Source: Silene conica (taxonomy: Eukaryota > Streptophyta > Magnoliopsida > Caryophyllales > Caryophyllaceae). Taken from it: DNA of 64,000 nucleotides. Where the stretch lies: NCBI GenBank assembly GCA_029255685.2, contig CM055314.2, forward strand, positions 1,444,399-1,508,398. The letters run 5' to 3'. The notes beneath the pieces are model-generated. The model saw only the letters and a program-made list of their open reading frames with translations. It did not search any database and had not been told where the DNA came from. The position numbers and the translations under genes were made by a program. This document shows, in pieces, positions 35,301-48,600 of this stretch. Numbering within the stretch: the stretch's first letter is position 1; every line of letters starts with the position of its first letter.

Positions 35301-36951
35301 GAACCAAGAAACCATTAAGTAAAAGTAGATTTCCTCGGCTATCAAGAAATAACCTTTCATGATACAGGAGATATGTTACAAAAATCGAAAGAAATGGAAA
35401 AATCATCACGAGACATGATGACATATTGACATATGTGTCTCATTTTGGAATATCTCGGATAGAAACCCTTCTCCTCTCCCAGCAAACAGTTTCAAATGTA
35501 GAGATGAAGCCAACATCGGCTCCAGAATCTATAGGTGCATCCTTTTAAGATAACCTTAGTTTACAGTGATGAAGAGTTGATCAACCATTATTGCACATAG
35601 AATCCATAGAACAAATAATAATGCACGAATATTTAAAAGCTACCAGCGGTATCCGGTCTTCTAAACTCCCTCATGCCAATTACAGGAAAGTGAAACTGAA
35701 AAAAAGATATTCGTTCCTGAATGTTACAGCTAACATTTTAGCAGTCATTTTTTACCAAAAAAAAAAAAAACTTTAGCAATATAATACCATTGCCTCTCTG
35801 CCTGATGTATGGTGTATGTGGTTTGCAGGCTATCACATATATCTAGTGACTGCGGGTTCCCTCGTCACCCAAAAGAATATATAATACCATTGTCTACACT
35901 AGTATCGAAAGACAATTGCTTTTACAAGTTAAAACACGATTTACGACCCCTTCAATTCAACAATTCTTAACAGCTTATGAGTCTACAATTTGCACCACCT
36001 GCTGTGCAGAAGTTGAATGAAATCCCATCAACTACAAGTCTACAACTACAAGCAGCGACAGTGGGACACCTAAGTGAAGCTAGAAGGAAAAAAAATGCAG
36101 ACAGCATTTCTAAAAACAATTTCTGCGTATTTCAGCAACATTACTTAAATAAACTGGAATAAAACATGAATTTGTAGTCCTAAATGGCTGACTAAATGGG
36201 TGGCTACTTGTTTTATTGTGAAATAACATTCATTGGATTGCATTTCTGAAACCAATTTTCAGCTAAGATGATTCGGAAATCACAAATTCTCATTGAAGAC
36301 ACAAGCAGAAGACGGGTCAAATAATAACCAAGCTGCTAGATAACACAATAGCATAATGCTACTCCTAGACAATTTGCTTTTGTCTTATCTACCCGTTTAC
36401 CGCTTGTGACGGATATGTCCGTCTCCAATGAGACTAATTGTTCGGAAATAGGCTCTTATAGTTATAGCACATATTTCCTACGGAGTATATGGTATGAGAA
36501 CTAGTATGACCGAAGGTCACGGGTTCAAATCCTAGCAACCTCAAAACCCCTCAAAAACATGAAGTGAAAACCCAGCACACGGTATGGGTAGCCTGTGCAA
36601 ACTAACGACTCTTCAAGCCCAACGGACATTTGAGTGAGTGAGCGTAATAAGAATATTAATAATAGTTGGCATCAACCATCACCTGAAGGTTTTGGTTGAG
36701 ATGATTCATCTATCAAAGCCTCAAAGGGAACCTAACCTAACTAGTAGCAAAAGGTAGCACTCGACATAAAGGAAGAGAGTAAGAAAAGGCGATACCTTGG
36801 ATACATTAGCAGAAATAAAAGATGGGCAGACAGAAATGTTGTGGAATTGAGAATTGAAGTTTGTGAATTGGCAATTAACAAGGAAATGTGAGGAATTATG
36901 ATGAGAATCAAGTGTAATCCCAAGTGGGTACTTAAGATAAGTAATACCCAT
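29327..36951 (-). CDS. DXS3: DXS class 3-like protein (1-deoxyxylulose-5-phosphate synthase family)
   Basis: Ten exons on the minus strand, in gene order: 36951-36796, 35293-35174, 35062-34898, 34459-34309, 34204-33936, 33806-33533, 33084-32792, 31876-31598, 30306-30022 and 29476-29327. All join in frame to 713 aa. The first 52 residues are Ser/Asn/Phe-rich, like a plastid transit peptide. The transketolase-fold order is clear: N-terminal TPP domain ([14 protein letters not shown]), middle domain ([34 protein letters not shown], Glu444), and C-terminal domain ending [20 protein letters not shown]. The GDG cofactor motif is replaced by Ser-Asn-Glu (217-219), and the His of GGHLGSS by Ala115. 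As I recall it, Arabidopsis DXS3 (At5g11380) has similar losses, so this is probably a class trait. True DXS makes the first MEP-pathway intermediate; this protein probably does not, or acts by regulation. Confidence 0.93.
29564..29689 (-). mobile_element. Au SINE, internally shortened, in DXS3 last intron
   Basis: Read on the minus strand it starts GGGAGCCTTGGCGCACCGGT and ends GTGCACCAGGCTGCCC, both Au SINE hallmarks. Compared with the copy at 61037-61219 about 50 bp in the middle, including the B box, is absent. Confidence 0.85.
29801..29976. mobile_element. Probable non-autonomous element rich in ACCGTAT words
   Basis: Dense repeats of CCGTATA/TATACGG and a right end GGTTTTGCTCACCCCT, a pattern common to hAT-like plant MITEs. 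The left border and duplication are not resolved. Confidence 0.45.
30519..30704. mobile_element. Mutator-type MITE (CTATGTTACTC family), copy 1
   Basis: 186 bp with ends CATGTTACTCAGACTCG and AGAGTCGGAGTAACATAG, flanked by a perfect 9-bp duplication CTGGAATCC (30510-30518 and 30705-30713). A 9-bp duplication indicates Mutator-like mobilisation. It is rich in GTGTCGGAC and ACGGGTACG words. Located in a DXS3 intron. Confidence 0.85.
31342..31528. mobile_element. Mutator-type MITE (CTATGTTACTC family), copy 2
   Basis: Same family and orientation as the copy at 30519, in the same DXS3 intron. The flanks AAAGTAAAG and GAAGTAAAG match at 8 of 9 positions. Confidence 0.85.
32051..32135 (-). mobile_element. 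SINE 3' end (TS-like, TTG tail)
   Basis: Read on the minus strand, CAGCCGATCCCAAAACATTT is followed by GACTAAGGCTCTGATG and a TTG-repeat tail. This resembles the 3' part of plant TS-type SINEs. Only the tail end is present, in a DXS3 intron. Confidence 0.6.
32317..32476. mobile_element. CACTA-type miniature element
   Basis: The left end CACTACTACAAAAACAGGCA and the right end TGCCTGTTTTTGTAGTAGT are inverted; pairing extends about 40 bp (AATAACAACACACCATTGAC). CACTA termini assign it to En/Spm-like elements. About 160 bp, non-coding, in a DXS3 intron. Confidence 0.75.
34541..34845 (-). mobile_element. TRIM, whole, in DXS3 intron
   Basis: Direct repeats 34541-34612 and 34774-34845 (72 bp each, starting TGATAGATGAACC and TGAGAGATGAACC) flank 161 bp. 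On the minus strand the Met-tRNA-type primer site TGGTATCAGAGCC is adjacent to one repeat and the purine tract GAGTGAGGGGGCG to the other. ATCCA is duplicated at 34536-34540 and 34846-34850. The repeats differ at about four positions, so it is younger than the copy at 20999. Confidence 0.9.
36279..36437. mobile_element. MITE (ACAAATTCTCATT family) in DXS3 first intron
   Basis: It begins ACAAATTCTCATTGAAGAC and contains AGACGGGTCAAATAATAACC and ACCGCTTGTGACGGATATGT. It is homologous to the AKT1-A intron hairpin at 2760-2896. Confidence 0.75.
36490..36714 (+). mobile_element. TRIM remnant in DXS3 first intron
   Basis: On the plus strand a degraded Met-tRNA-type primer site is followed by the internal region (GGTCACGGGTTCAAATCC) and one terminal repeat ending TTCATCTATCA. 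Only one terminal repeat is visible, so the element is broken. Confidence 0.75.
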
Positions 36952-37155
36952 TTCTTGTAGTTGCAGTAATCAAACACTAAAATACCAACAAGTAAGAGGA
37001 TAATCAATGTTAAAACTTCATTCAAGTTTGTATTAAGGAAGAGAGAAGAAGATAAGAGACAGCCCAGAAAGGAGATTGGCACAAGGAAGAAGGAAGTGAA
37101 GGAAGGTGTGTGATGATGAAATTAAATTGGGTGGAGATTGGAGACGAATGCACCA

Positions 37156-37208
37156 CACAATCACAATCACAATCACAATCAAATCACATCACAATCACAA
37201 TCACAATC
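37156..37208. repeat. CAATCA microsatellite near DXS3 start
   Basis: Tandem CACAAT/CAATCA hexamers about 200 bp upstream of the DXS3 ATG (minus strand), in its probable leader or core promoter. Confidence 0.9.
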
Positions 37209-37477
37209 ATTACTGTGGGCAATTTGATCAGAGAAACGCACAGTAGGTGTCCACGTCATATGTAATTTGCTCACTTACCTGCCAATCGGGTTTGCTGACT
37301 CGCATGGGCATATTTCCGTAACTTTGTTATTACCTTCAATTTTATAGTTTTGAGTATTATAGTAAAAAAATTGAGTTTTGTTTAACTTGGGAGTTTCTAT
37401 AAGCTTTCGAGTTTATTTATTTAAACATTAAATTCTAAAAAATCACAATAAAATTTTAAAATATTACGTACTACGGA

Positions 37478-37926
37478 CAGGGGTGTTCAGTGATTTTAGG
37501 AGGCCCGGTTCCAATGACCAATTTGGGGCCCTAAATAGTACTTATTAGCAAATAATATTTATTTATTTTAAATAATAAACCAAAAAAGTTAGTTTTTTAA
37601 GATGACACAAAAGTTATTTTTTTTTTTTGTTGTAATTAAGGTTATTAAAAATATAGATCCAATTTTATTTAGATAAAAAATAAAAAATAGAAAAAATACT
37701 TTAACAAAGGCAAATATAAAATTGGAAATGAGATTTTGCTACCGAAGGGAATCAAACACTGGACATAAGGCTGAAAGGTAATGCTCAACCCACTAGACCC
37801 AGAAACATTAATGCTAATCTAATACAACAAAAAGTTAATGTACTCTAAACAAATTGAGTTTTGGGCCCCCAAAACTTTTGGGCCCCTGTTCTTAGAACAT
37901 GTTGAACCTCCTAATAGACGCCCCTG
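37478..37926. mobile_element. hAT-like element nested in an AT-rich element
   Basis: The ends CAGGGGTG and CGCCCCTG are inverted and flanked by a perfect 8-bp duplication ACTACGGA (37470-37477 and 37927-37934). The flanks (about 37330-37469 and 37935-38095) belong to the GAGCTTTT-type AT-rich family, so this is a nested insertion. Inside, around 37735-37805 on the minus strand, a stretch resembles tRNA A and B boxes (TCTAGTGGGTTGAGCAT; GTTTGATTCCC). Confidence 0.8.
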
Positions 37927-38206
37927 ACTACGGAGTATAAGTTTAGTTGAATTTGAGTTATAACAGCCCTGGGAAAAAACAAAAATTTAACTTATATATT
38001 TTAATATGCTCAAAAACAAATAAAATTTGAGTTAATAAACTCAAAAAAGTACATATATGCTCAAAAAAATTGGAGGTATTACATCCCGATGGATGTTTCT
38101 TTTCCTCGGCATATTTGGGTTTCACCCTTAAATTTTACAAATAATTTACTTTTGTTACTTGTTAGTAGTATTGATCTTTAGTTTCTTGAATGGTTGAATT
38201 GGCTCG

Positions 38207-38880
38207 AACTAAAGTGTATAATACACGTTGTTTAGATATCTAAGCTTCCGGGACAAAAATGTCCGAAAATGGTTAATCGAGTAAGATAAAGCGGGCACAA
38301 AAATTTTCAAAAAAATCGAAAGACCTTTGATGTTACTGGTATGTTATAGACCAGTTTCGACCGAAAATCGGATAACCGTGTAAAAGTGATTTATAGTAGC
38401 TTATAGAGTCTAGAATCGAATTAGATACCTCATGATGCGATTTCGGACACGTGGTAGAAAAACAGGAACCAGTTTCGTCCGAAAATCGTATAACCGTGTA
38501 AAAGTGATTTATAATAGTTTATAGGATCTAGAATCGAATAAGATTACTCATGATGCGATTTCAGACACGTGGTATAAAAACAAGCAGAAAAATACCGAAT
38601 CGGCTCGAATTGAAATGTATAATACACGTTTTTTTGAGCCTCTGAGTTACTAGAACAAAAATATCCAAAACTCGCACGGATGGTTAATCGAGTCAGATAA
38701 AGCGGGCACAATTTTTCAAAAACATCGGAAGACATTTAACGTTACCGGTATATTATAAACCAGTTTCGGCCAAATATCGAATAATCATGTAAAAGTGATT
38801 TATAGTAGTTTATAGGGCCTTGAATCGAATAAGATAGCTCATGATGCGATTACAAACACGTGGTATAAATCAAGAAAGTC
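38207..38880. repeat. Diverged local tandem repeats
   Basis: The block CCAGTTTCG..CCGAAAATCG, then AACCGTGTAAAAGTGATTTA, then CTCATGATGCGATT occurs three times (about 38351, 38469 and 38760). The leading block GGTTAATCGAGTMAGATAAA occurs twice. No coding content is seen. Confidence 0.8.
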
Positions 38881-38926
38881 GACAAGTAAAGCAAAACCGT
38901 TCATGTACATAACGCCCTTTTTCCTC

Positions 38927-39108
38927 AACACAAATTCTCATTGAAGACGGACACTGAAGACGGATAATGCCCCTCTCACATAATGCAAGTTCCACTATCA
39001 GTATAAAGTTCCACTTTCTTCCACTTGCATGTCCACTTACATTTTCATGAGATTAAAGTATCCGTCTTCAACTTATGACGGATATTAACCGTCACAAGCA
39101 AAACTCTT
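38927..39108. mobile_element. MITE (ACAAATTCTCATT family), intact copy
   Basis: It runs from ACAAATTCTCATTGAAGACG to CCGTCACAAGCAAAACTCTT, with AAGTATCCGTCTTCAACTTA near the right end. It is the reference for the split copy at 8795-9480. Confidence 0.75.
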
Positions 39109-39659
39109 TGCTTCCTTAAAAGGGATATAACTTCGAATGTGAAGGTCACAATACTTGCAAAAACTCAGATCACGAATACCACCATTTATTTATATAATAT
39201 AAGATGAACAAAACTGATCATGAGAATCAGGACTTCCTCAACTGCTCACCCCCTGAATATCTTAAATACTTTACAATCTATCGTTTGCCTGTTCTACATT
39301 TCTCAAGATTTCTTGAAAAGAAGAAGCAGTAGTTCTTCAGATAAAAGGGATGAATAGATTAAAAAAAGTATTTTGTGTAAGAATTGAGATGTAAATAAAT
39401 CACAACAAAAAAAGGTAAGAGCAAAAATGTGCTAGGAACCTAGCTTCCTTTGTCATCAAATTTGTGATGTATTGCTTCTCCAACGTTTTGTCTAATTGTC
39501 CCAAATGAACAGTCTAGCCCCCTGTCTCGGCACCGCTAAAAGGAAGACTTGCCTTGAGCAGAATAGGGTCGTATCGTTCACTGAGAGTAACTCTAGTTTC
39601 CAGAACTTTAATACACCATATTCAGCTAGCCTGAGCCTAAGTTTTGACAAAATCACTAA

Positions 39660-42600
39660 TCACCGGATGAATGCCAGTTCCGAAGCCAAAGCAATGTGAT
39701 CACTTCCCCATTTCTGTAAGCATATCGAACACACATTTCACTACAATCGAGCCCATGATGAACCTTTATTTCAAAAAGGATTTAAATCACATCATTCGCA
39801 TTTAGATCAACAAGGGGTTGAGCACTCGAGCCAGCCTAATTAAAGGTCTCTAATGGTTAAAAATCATGAGCTTAGACCATGTTTATCCGTAGGTCTTGCG
39901 GGCTTACTTAGCCCTAGTTTGTATATTAAAATATTAATTTTTTTTCTTAACCTACTTTCAAGTCTTACCTCTTCATTTCTATCTTTTATCAAGACCTACC
40001 TTTAACCTATACTTTTTTACACTAAACAAGGTCTTGAAAGTGTTCTAGGAGGTCCAAATTGGACCGCATGGACCTAGTTTCTTCAAAGGTGTTCCAACCT
40101 TTTAATTTCTTTTTCCTTTTTTTATTTGTTTATTTTTTGTCTTTATTCAAGACCTAGACCTACTTAGCCCAACCTATAAACATAGTCAGTTGATATACAA
40201 TAACCAGGCTCCCGCATCATTAGTTTGAAGAGGCATAAAACCGGGGTCCAAAAAGACGCAAGGTGCCACGTTTTTGGTAACAAATTTATATTTCCCAAAC
40301 AAGATTGTGGACATTACCCTTTTTAGTAGTTTTCGAGTTCGCTAACATGTAAGGAGGTAAAAGATTGGAATAGTGGGGAAAAGAAATGGCATAATTAAAT
40401 ATCTAGAAGAAAAAAAATGGAATGAGGTACGCCTTATCTAAAAGGCGCACCGAATGCACCAAGGCATTTTGGCTAGCGCCGTGATCCAAGGCACAATCGA
40501 GGCCTGCTATTAAACTAAGCTTGTGAGATAAGAGGTTTGAAACCCTTGTGGTTCTACCCGGATTGAATCCATCCAAAAACTATCCAAAACTGGATGATGC
40601 AACCAATTCTCTAAAATCGAGAAAATAAATGAAAAGAATGCATAAAATCAAATCTTCACCAAACTAAAAGTTAATATAACCATATTAATGATTCACATTC
40701 ACCACAGGTGTCCATTTCCCCCTACCTCACCCCCACAAAATTCCATTCAGTTTATATTAAATTATCTTTTTTTTGTGTAGGGGTAGTTGCTGACTCCAAG
40801 GTGGGAGGACTAAAACAGAGTAGTAAACAAAGTTACACGTGCCAGACAATTGAGCTCCTCTTTCATGTGCACCAGAACAGAGGCAAATGACTAGTTAGGC
40901 TTTAGGAACTGCAATTATTTTGGTCAGAAGTTTGAAACACGAAAAAAAAAAACTTTTGGGGCAACAGCAAGAGCTATATCAACAACTAAGAGAGCGAAGA
41001 TGTAAATCAAATGCATAGGTATAGTCAGTCAAGTGCACCTTTGTTGGAAATCCCCCATATGGTTGCATCACGTCTTTCCGGATAGGAGCAAGCACCTTAA
41101 CAGTTTGGAGGCCTTCAGATCTCCTACATGTCACACAGAAGCAGCAGATTAATTTGACAGATAGCTAGTAAATCTAAAAACAAGATGCTAAACAAAGATG
41201 ATCAAAAGGTATACTGACCATATGTAGTCCACAGTTCCCATAAAAGAACAATTATAGCTAGTCACCAATGGCTCCCCGCATTGGTCTCTTGTCTCAGAAG
41301 AATCCTAGAAACCATCATAGGAAGAGAAAAGATTACATGGTGATTAGCATTGTTGAGATCTACTGGCAATCATACAAACAGAAAAACGATGCACATCTTG
41401 CAGAGAGGGGAAGATAAATACAGCATTGCCTTTGTTGGCATCAATAAGTAAATAGCAGAAGTAAAGAATTTATGGCAATTAAAGTATATTTACTGTGTCA
41501 CAGATTGACATCAACAAACAGATGTGTTGTCACTCCATCTGCCACTGTACGAGAACAATAACATTACCCACATGCCTCAAAGGCTCTCGTTTATAATAGG
41601 TAAGAGATTTAGATGTGCACAACCTTATTCATGAGTTGAAAACACATAGGCCATTTACGGATGACCCATTCACCAATGATAAAAACTGCTTCTTCATAAT
41701 AAATGAAGCCAGGAGGCCCAGGACAGCTTTAACTCAAAAGGTCATATATTTGTTAACGATTGAATAAGACAACCTAAGTCTATACCAAGTTACAGTGCAC
41801 AAGCTAAAAGCTGCTAAATAGGTGAAGTCAACTTAACTCGTGAATTTCCAGATAAATAACTATTAGTGCACCACATATCACCAGTTCACCACTGCTTAAA
41901 TATAACCAGAAACTTCTAGATTGCGTCACAGTATCATTGAACACAAAAATAGTAAACCTACCACGACTTCTGAGTATGTACTCCGAAGCTTTAAAGTGTG
42001 TTCAAGAATAGTGTTCTCGGTATTGCCAGTAGCTGTGGTTATCTCCATTGCCGTCCACCGAGATGGGTTGTATAATGTTTTATCCTGCACAGCTATATCG
42101 GTCTTGAATACCACCTCACCTGGAGCACAACAGACGTGCTATCAGGAACCATTTTGGCTGTTGAATGTTGATCACTAATTGATAAACAAACTTATGAGCT
42201 TACCCAAACTAGAAGGAGACACATCATTCCCACTTTGCAAAGTAGGCAAAAATTCTTTTGTGTCTTTGACCAAATTTTTATTTTCTTCCAAGGACTCATC
42301 TATATGACTTATGGATAGCCCATTGAGTTTTTCATCCATTTTGTCACAGTTTAAAGCTGAAGACGTGTTTAGGCCACCAACAGGTTGGTCACTCAGATTA
42401 CTGGTGGGACCTACCACACTCACCTGGAGTGTCTGGACAGATTCAGGAGAAGAACTACATGACTTATCTGGCTGAAAGTTAAGCTTGTCATTATCCCTTG
42501 TGCTTTTCTCCAATATATTGTTTGGGGTCATCGTCGAATTCGCAATATTACCAGCTGGTTGCCTCCTGAGAAAGTTGGCAAGTATTGTACATACACTTCT

Positions 42601-45600
42601 GAAGGAAAGTTTATTAAGAATATTTTAAATAGGGAATGAAAAGGAAACCTGGACTGATCGCTATATAATCTGGCTGGTGAATGGATTTCAGCTGAAGCCT
42701 GTCCTGAAACTTTGTCTCTATCAACTTGAGATATATCAAGCTGACAGAAAAATAATTGTTACCTCAGCAGCCGCAAGAGCCAATCTATGATTTGTAAAGA
42801 AGTAAAGCTGAACTATACCTTCTGTTGTGATATGAAGTTGTACAACGGACTCTGGCAACAGAAAGCATGTATGCTGTTATTAGAAAAATGAATGATTTAA
42901 ATGAGCTTGACAACACAAAATATAGTAGCTAGGGATAACCCCGGTCTACCTTTGGGGTACAATTAAAATCACCGCATAGGACAACCGGAGCATCATCCCA
43001 CGTCTTTGATACTGCTTGAGCTTTTTCAAGAAGCATTCTGACCTGCATAAAGCAATAGCAAAGGGGCATTTATGAATCTTTTTGAAGCAATAAGCCAAAA
43101 TAAATTTCGTTAGACAGATATAATAGGCATGATCTAATCCTTTTTGTGCATTACAAGTTACCACTGTCAAACCATTGCAATTACCAAGACCCTTCAATCT
43201 CAAAACATGGAAAAAGTGTTGAGGGTATTTTTGATTGTGAAGTCATGACAACAGAAAAGAATCATGGGCTAAGTATTTAATACGCTTGGAAATGGCAGGT
43301 AGTCCTGCAATCAAAATTGAGTTCCTCCAATCCATGAACTGAAACATAGTTGGGTGTTACGAGAAAAAGTAAGGAAAACACTTCCTTCAGATAGTAAGCT
43401 GCCATAACCAGGGCATGAACATGCAGAATGAGTCCATTAGCTGCCGGAAAGTTGAATTGTGGAAACAAGTGAGGGTCTTATGTGCGTTTAAACCCAAGGC
43501 TCAGTAAGACACTAGCCAAAACACCTCGATGCATCGTAAGGGTGCCTTGTAGATGAAGTGTACCTAGTAAGACGCGTTACTTTATGATTTCCTTTAATAG
43601 TTCTTTTGTTATGCCGTTCACTTGGCCATATTATTTTTTTTTCTTTTACTCCTTTACATGTCCATGGAAAACCTTGTGTTCAAGAGGGGCGTGCCTTCTC
43701 GCTCTTTGTGCCACATCGCCTCTTCCCGCCCCATGCTTTCTAAAAGCAAAGAAGCGTATGTGCTGTCAATCTCTCAGCTCAGTATGAGTTTCAGTATTGT
43801 ATTATATCTCTCGGACAAAGCATCTCCAAAATTGTATTATCAGTTATCCTGTGCAAGTTCGGATACACCAAATTGCAATGTTTGATATGTACAAGAAACA
43901 AGTCATGTGAAGAATGTGAATGGCCTACGAAGAGCCACACACCTGGCCAAGTTTCATTTCTCCTCTTCTTGGGTTGTACAGCACATGAATGTTGCCTACA
44001 ACAACTCTATTTGGAGCACCTGAACTGCATGGCATAATAACAACGTTTCTTAGAAGCTGTTTTCATCAAGTCGTTTAGCTCAATAAATAAAATGTACAGA
44101 TTTACCTAAAATGCGTAATTCGACACTATACAACCGTCTGAGACGTAAAACTCGATTCAGTTGGCACATGACATATATAAAAAGATACAGAAACAAAATC
44201 TAAATCAATAAAGCGTTTGGGAAGGAAAACAGAGACAAGAAACTCAAAGAACAGCAATAACCATCAACGACCAATCTGAACTTCACAGGTAATAAACCAC
44301 ACAAACTTGAGTCAGACATTAAATAAAATCATGCAGTTGCAATCTAGATCTTAGGAGACCAGGAAACTGAAAGTTGGTACTTCCTTAGAGAGCGGCCCAC
44401 TATTAAAATGAAGGAGTCTTTCCATCAAAATCTTACCACCTTTGCATGGGTTGACAGCAAGGATTATCAATGAGTCCGATTTCCGACCAAAGTAAGACAG
44501 AGTATGACATAACTCTATAGCTAATAATGAGGCCTCTATAATTAAGAGACATTCAAAAGGCAAGCATTACCCTGAAGAAGATAACTGGCTTCCATCGTGA
44601 TTCTGAGTTAGTGACTGCACACACAAAAAAAAAATTATGGCAATCAAGAATTGTGACAGAAAAAGAAGGGGGCCAGTACTGCAATATAATAACAAAAATA
44701 AAAGATTGAAGAGCTGTAACTAACCTCTAATACACAAATTTGAGCAACATTGTCCCGCATTCCATGTCTTCGGAATTCAATGCAGTCCTCAAACACCAAC
44801 TTGAATCTAACCCCATGATTATAAAACATGTGTCACAAAATTGCATTTAAGTATTTGACAAAAACAGACACGGCAAGACAATAGTGATAGACGTGCGCAG
44901 GAAGGTTTCAACTCGACTAAAAGGAGCATCATAACAAACAGGTCAAATAATCTGCTTTTATTAGCTCCGTACCTTGCTGTTCGAAAGAAGATAGCACACC
45001 CATCAACTGGTTCACCCGTGCGCATCTAATACATTGGAAACCATGTAGCTATTATGCATAAAGACATATGACCACCATAGTATCAATATACAATTAGAAT
45101 ACATAATCATCAAGCCTCGAAAGATTTGGTTTCAAACACTCTGCTTTAATAGCTCCTTGCTTTTGTACTTCAGTGGTATACTTCATTTAAAAACAGACCC
45201 CCCAAAAGCAAACTTCGGGAGCACACATTGTCCTCTATGAAATAGATAAGTAAAACAAAATCAGAAGTAAAATCTGCGAAGGTACAGAGACCAGGGAAAC
45301 TGCCGTATCTCAATGAGACCACGAAAAAAACCGTTAGAAGGTGCAACATCCAGGTAAGCATATCAGCAATAAGGAGTACTAGGACATGACTGCATGGCAA
45401 TTTTCAAATCAGAGGCATATCATCGTTTTCTACAATTCCCTTGTACCTTCAATTATATTAATCAATACTCAATGGGGCATTAAGAAACATAAATCTTCTT
45501 TCAATCTATAAGCACAATTAAATATTTCTACTCTTTTACAAAGAAACAAACTTCACTATGAAGCCAAGAAAAAGAACTGCAAGTGTCCTAAAGGATTTAT

Positions 45601-48600
45601 CTTCGTCCTGATGTGGTGAAAACGTTAGTTTCAATTTTTTTGCACGTGCGCTGAAAGAAGCAAAAGGCATGAAAAACACCTAACAACAGTGCATAGCAAG
45701 AGAAAATAAGTGTATTTATGTCTCTGACAACCTTCCAAAAGCCACTGTATCCACGAACCCTCAAGTCCTCCTCTAGCTCTTGGAATTTGTCGACCTCCTG
45801 AAAACAGAATGCTAGTCTTAACCAGGATAGAGAAAAGATCAATGCAATATGAAGCTTGGTTAATCAATGTAGAAAGACAGAAGGAATGGCGGAGTGGGGG
45901 AGTTAAGCAGGGATGAGAAAGAGCATCAAATGAGACACACAAGAAGCAGAGAAGAGTATACCGCTTTAAAAATTAACCAGTACATGAGGGGGAAAAAAAG
46001 ACTTTCTACGCTGTACCCATATGTTCTTTCGAATTCTTACATGCATCCTAGAATTTAAAATCATCTAATATACTCTAAAGTCAACGAAAAGTACTTCAAA
46101 AACTAAATGCTCAATTTCGCTTCTTTTTAAGAGTTATGTTTAGACGCTTATAATTGATTACTTGACATAATTCCTGGAAACATGACATCATCATTTATTC
46201 ACCAATAAGCATATTTTCATGACGTGCCTTTCAGAAACTCGAATTATGATACTAGGACAATTAATTGGTTTATCGGGAAATTTTAAATTATTTAAAAACC
46301 GATGGTACTTTGATAGAGTTCGAAAAGTAGATTTAAAATTATTTAAAAAAACCAAGGGCATATGATAGAGTCTGTAAAAAAAACGGGCACTGCATCAAAA
46401 TAAAAACAGAATTTTCAGAATGAGAATCACCTGAAAGCACATTATGTCAGGAGACCACAATTGGAGCTCAAAAAGAATGTTGGCCTTCCGCCATTCCCAA
46501 CTCATAAAGCGACGGGGGATATGAAAATAAAGATTGCGATGGCCATTAGCCAGGTAGTCAGCAAGTATATTATATGAGACCACAACAAACCGCTCTGCAA
46601 AATATGACACCAATTCAGGGAAGAGTGAACCTCATAAACGTTGGATCCATATTATTTGAAGAGAAAAAAAGAAAACTATGAAGGGAAAAAATTATCAGAA
46701 TGAAGAATTCCAGATTCGTTCGTTGCCTATGTATAGACAAAATGAAAAGAGCAACGGGACAGAAGAGAAAATTGGCAAAAGAATTTGCACAAAATGGAAA
46801 ATAATATTTTTAGGAAGAATTTCATAATTTTTTCCATCTTCATTTATTACAAACCAAACAATAAGGAAAACTATTCTAACAGATAATGCTCTCCCTGAAA
46901 CCAAAAGACTCTTAGCCTTCCCAAAAGTACTATCCTAGTTCTCCTTTAGACAGGAAAAACCGTAAAACCACCAAAGAATATCACCACTAAAGAAATAATG
47001 AAAACTTTGGAAATAACTTTTAGCCGTGACAAATTGAGTAAACCAACCACCGAGAACTGTGAAAATAAAACAGGGAAGTGTATAAATACTTTAAAGTACT
47101 TTACCATCCTCATCCATTCCGCTTTTCTCACAATAATTTCCTTCAATGCACAAATACTTCAAAAACAGGTCTCAGTAACATGCTTAACTACTTAGCTAAC
47201 TACCATGTGGCACATCCACGGAATTATGATCATTATTGATCAAACTATATTCACCTATCAAATACTGAATCCACATAGTACTAGATGTACCTTCTTGCGT
47301 TTGTCATGCCCATTAGACAAATCTTAACAATTTCACCCTTATACCATATTAATGTACATTTATGTAATTTCAACAAGCATACACTATGAAATATGCACAA
47401 TAGATATAAAAATATTGAAAGGACATGGACAATACTCCATTGGACTTGGCGTGTCTCCTCTAAAACACAACGTCAGGCGACGTGTCTCACTTTTTCCGCA
47501 ACATTTACATCTGCGTGAACCCTATCTTCATATATATATTTGAGTCAACCGCTTTTCGCTAATTTTCATTACTTTTTGAGCAATATTTTTTTTAACAATC
47601 CCTTTTTATAAAGTTTCACATACTACCTTCTAATAATTCAAATTTCGCTCAATCATCCCTTTCATATTTACTTTGACACCTAACACTATGCAAACCTACT
47701 TTCCATCAACTATAATCAATTTTCCAGCATTGACTATCAAAGGCATGTACAACTATTTTGCCTTTGTTCCCTTTCATTTCGTCTATCATTGTTGGGATAA
47801 ACATTAAACAATCACGAAATTTATCAACCTTGGTAAGTGAGAATGTGGGATTGCAGAGCATCTCCAATGGTAAGCTTAGTAGCTACTAGCTTACCTTTGC
47901 CAATTAGGATTTTCAAGCTACAATATTTTAAGCTATAAACTACTACAATGGTAAGCTACTAGTGTTGTGGCTTAGATGACCCATATGTCAACTAATTTCC
48001 ATATAACCCTTTTAATTTAATACATTTACATATTTTACGTAAAATATAAAAATTAAAAACACACTCATATTTTGACGTATGTAATTTTAGTTGGTAGATT
48101 TATTTTGTACGACCATTTGAGCTACTAGCTCCATGGAGCTAGTAGCTCATTTTAAACTACTTCAAAAAAAAAAAAAAAAAAAAAAAAAGTGTTCCAATGG
48201 TCAAACTACTTGCTTGAAAACTTTTTAATTTGCAAGCAAATCCTTTTTATGAACCATTGGAGATGCTCTCGAGGCACGGAAATACAATGAGCAAAGTCAG
48301 GATAACAAAGTGTATTACTACTCCGAAGAAAACTACATAAAAAGAGGGAAAGGAAGCAACAGAGAAAATACCAGAATTGGGAGGGGGAGGGTTGTTAGCG
48401 AACTCCCAACCACGAAAATCAGCAGCCTTCTGGCGTTGAACCCTAACCCTGGGTTGATTATACGGCGGCGCAGCTCTAGGCCCAAAATTACCACCACCAC
48501 TACCACCATGGAAACTCATACTATTATAATGGCGATAACGTGGATGATTGTAATGAGGAGAATCATTACTATAACCCAAAGCATTATAACCAGCAATATT

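Noticed and set aside
36741-37082. Hydrophobic 113-codon minus-strand frame near the DXS3 start
   Set aside because: It overlaps the DXS3 first exon in another frame; the transit-peptide frame joins the downstream exons correctly.
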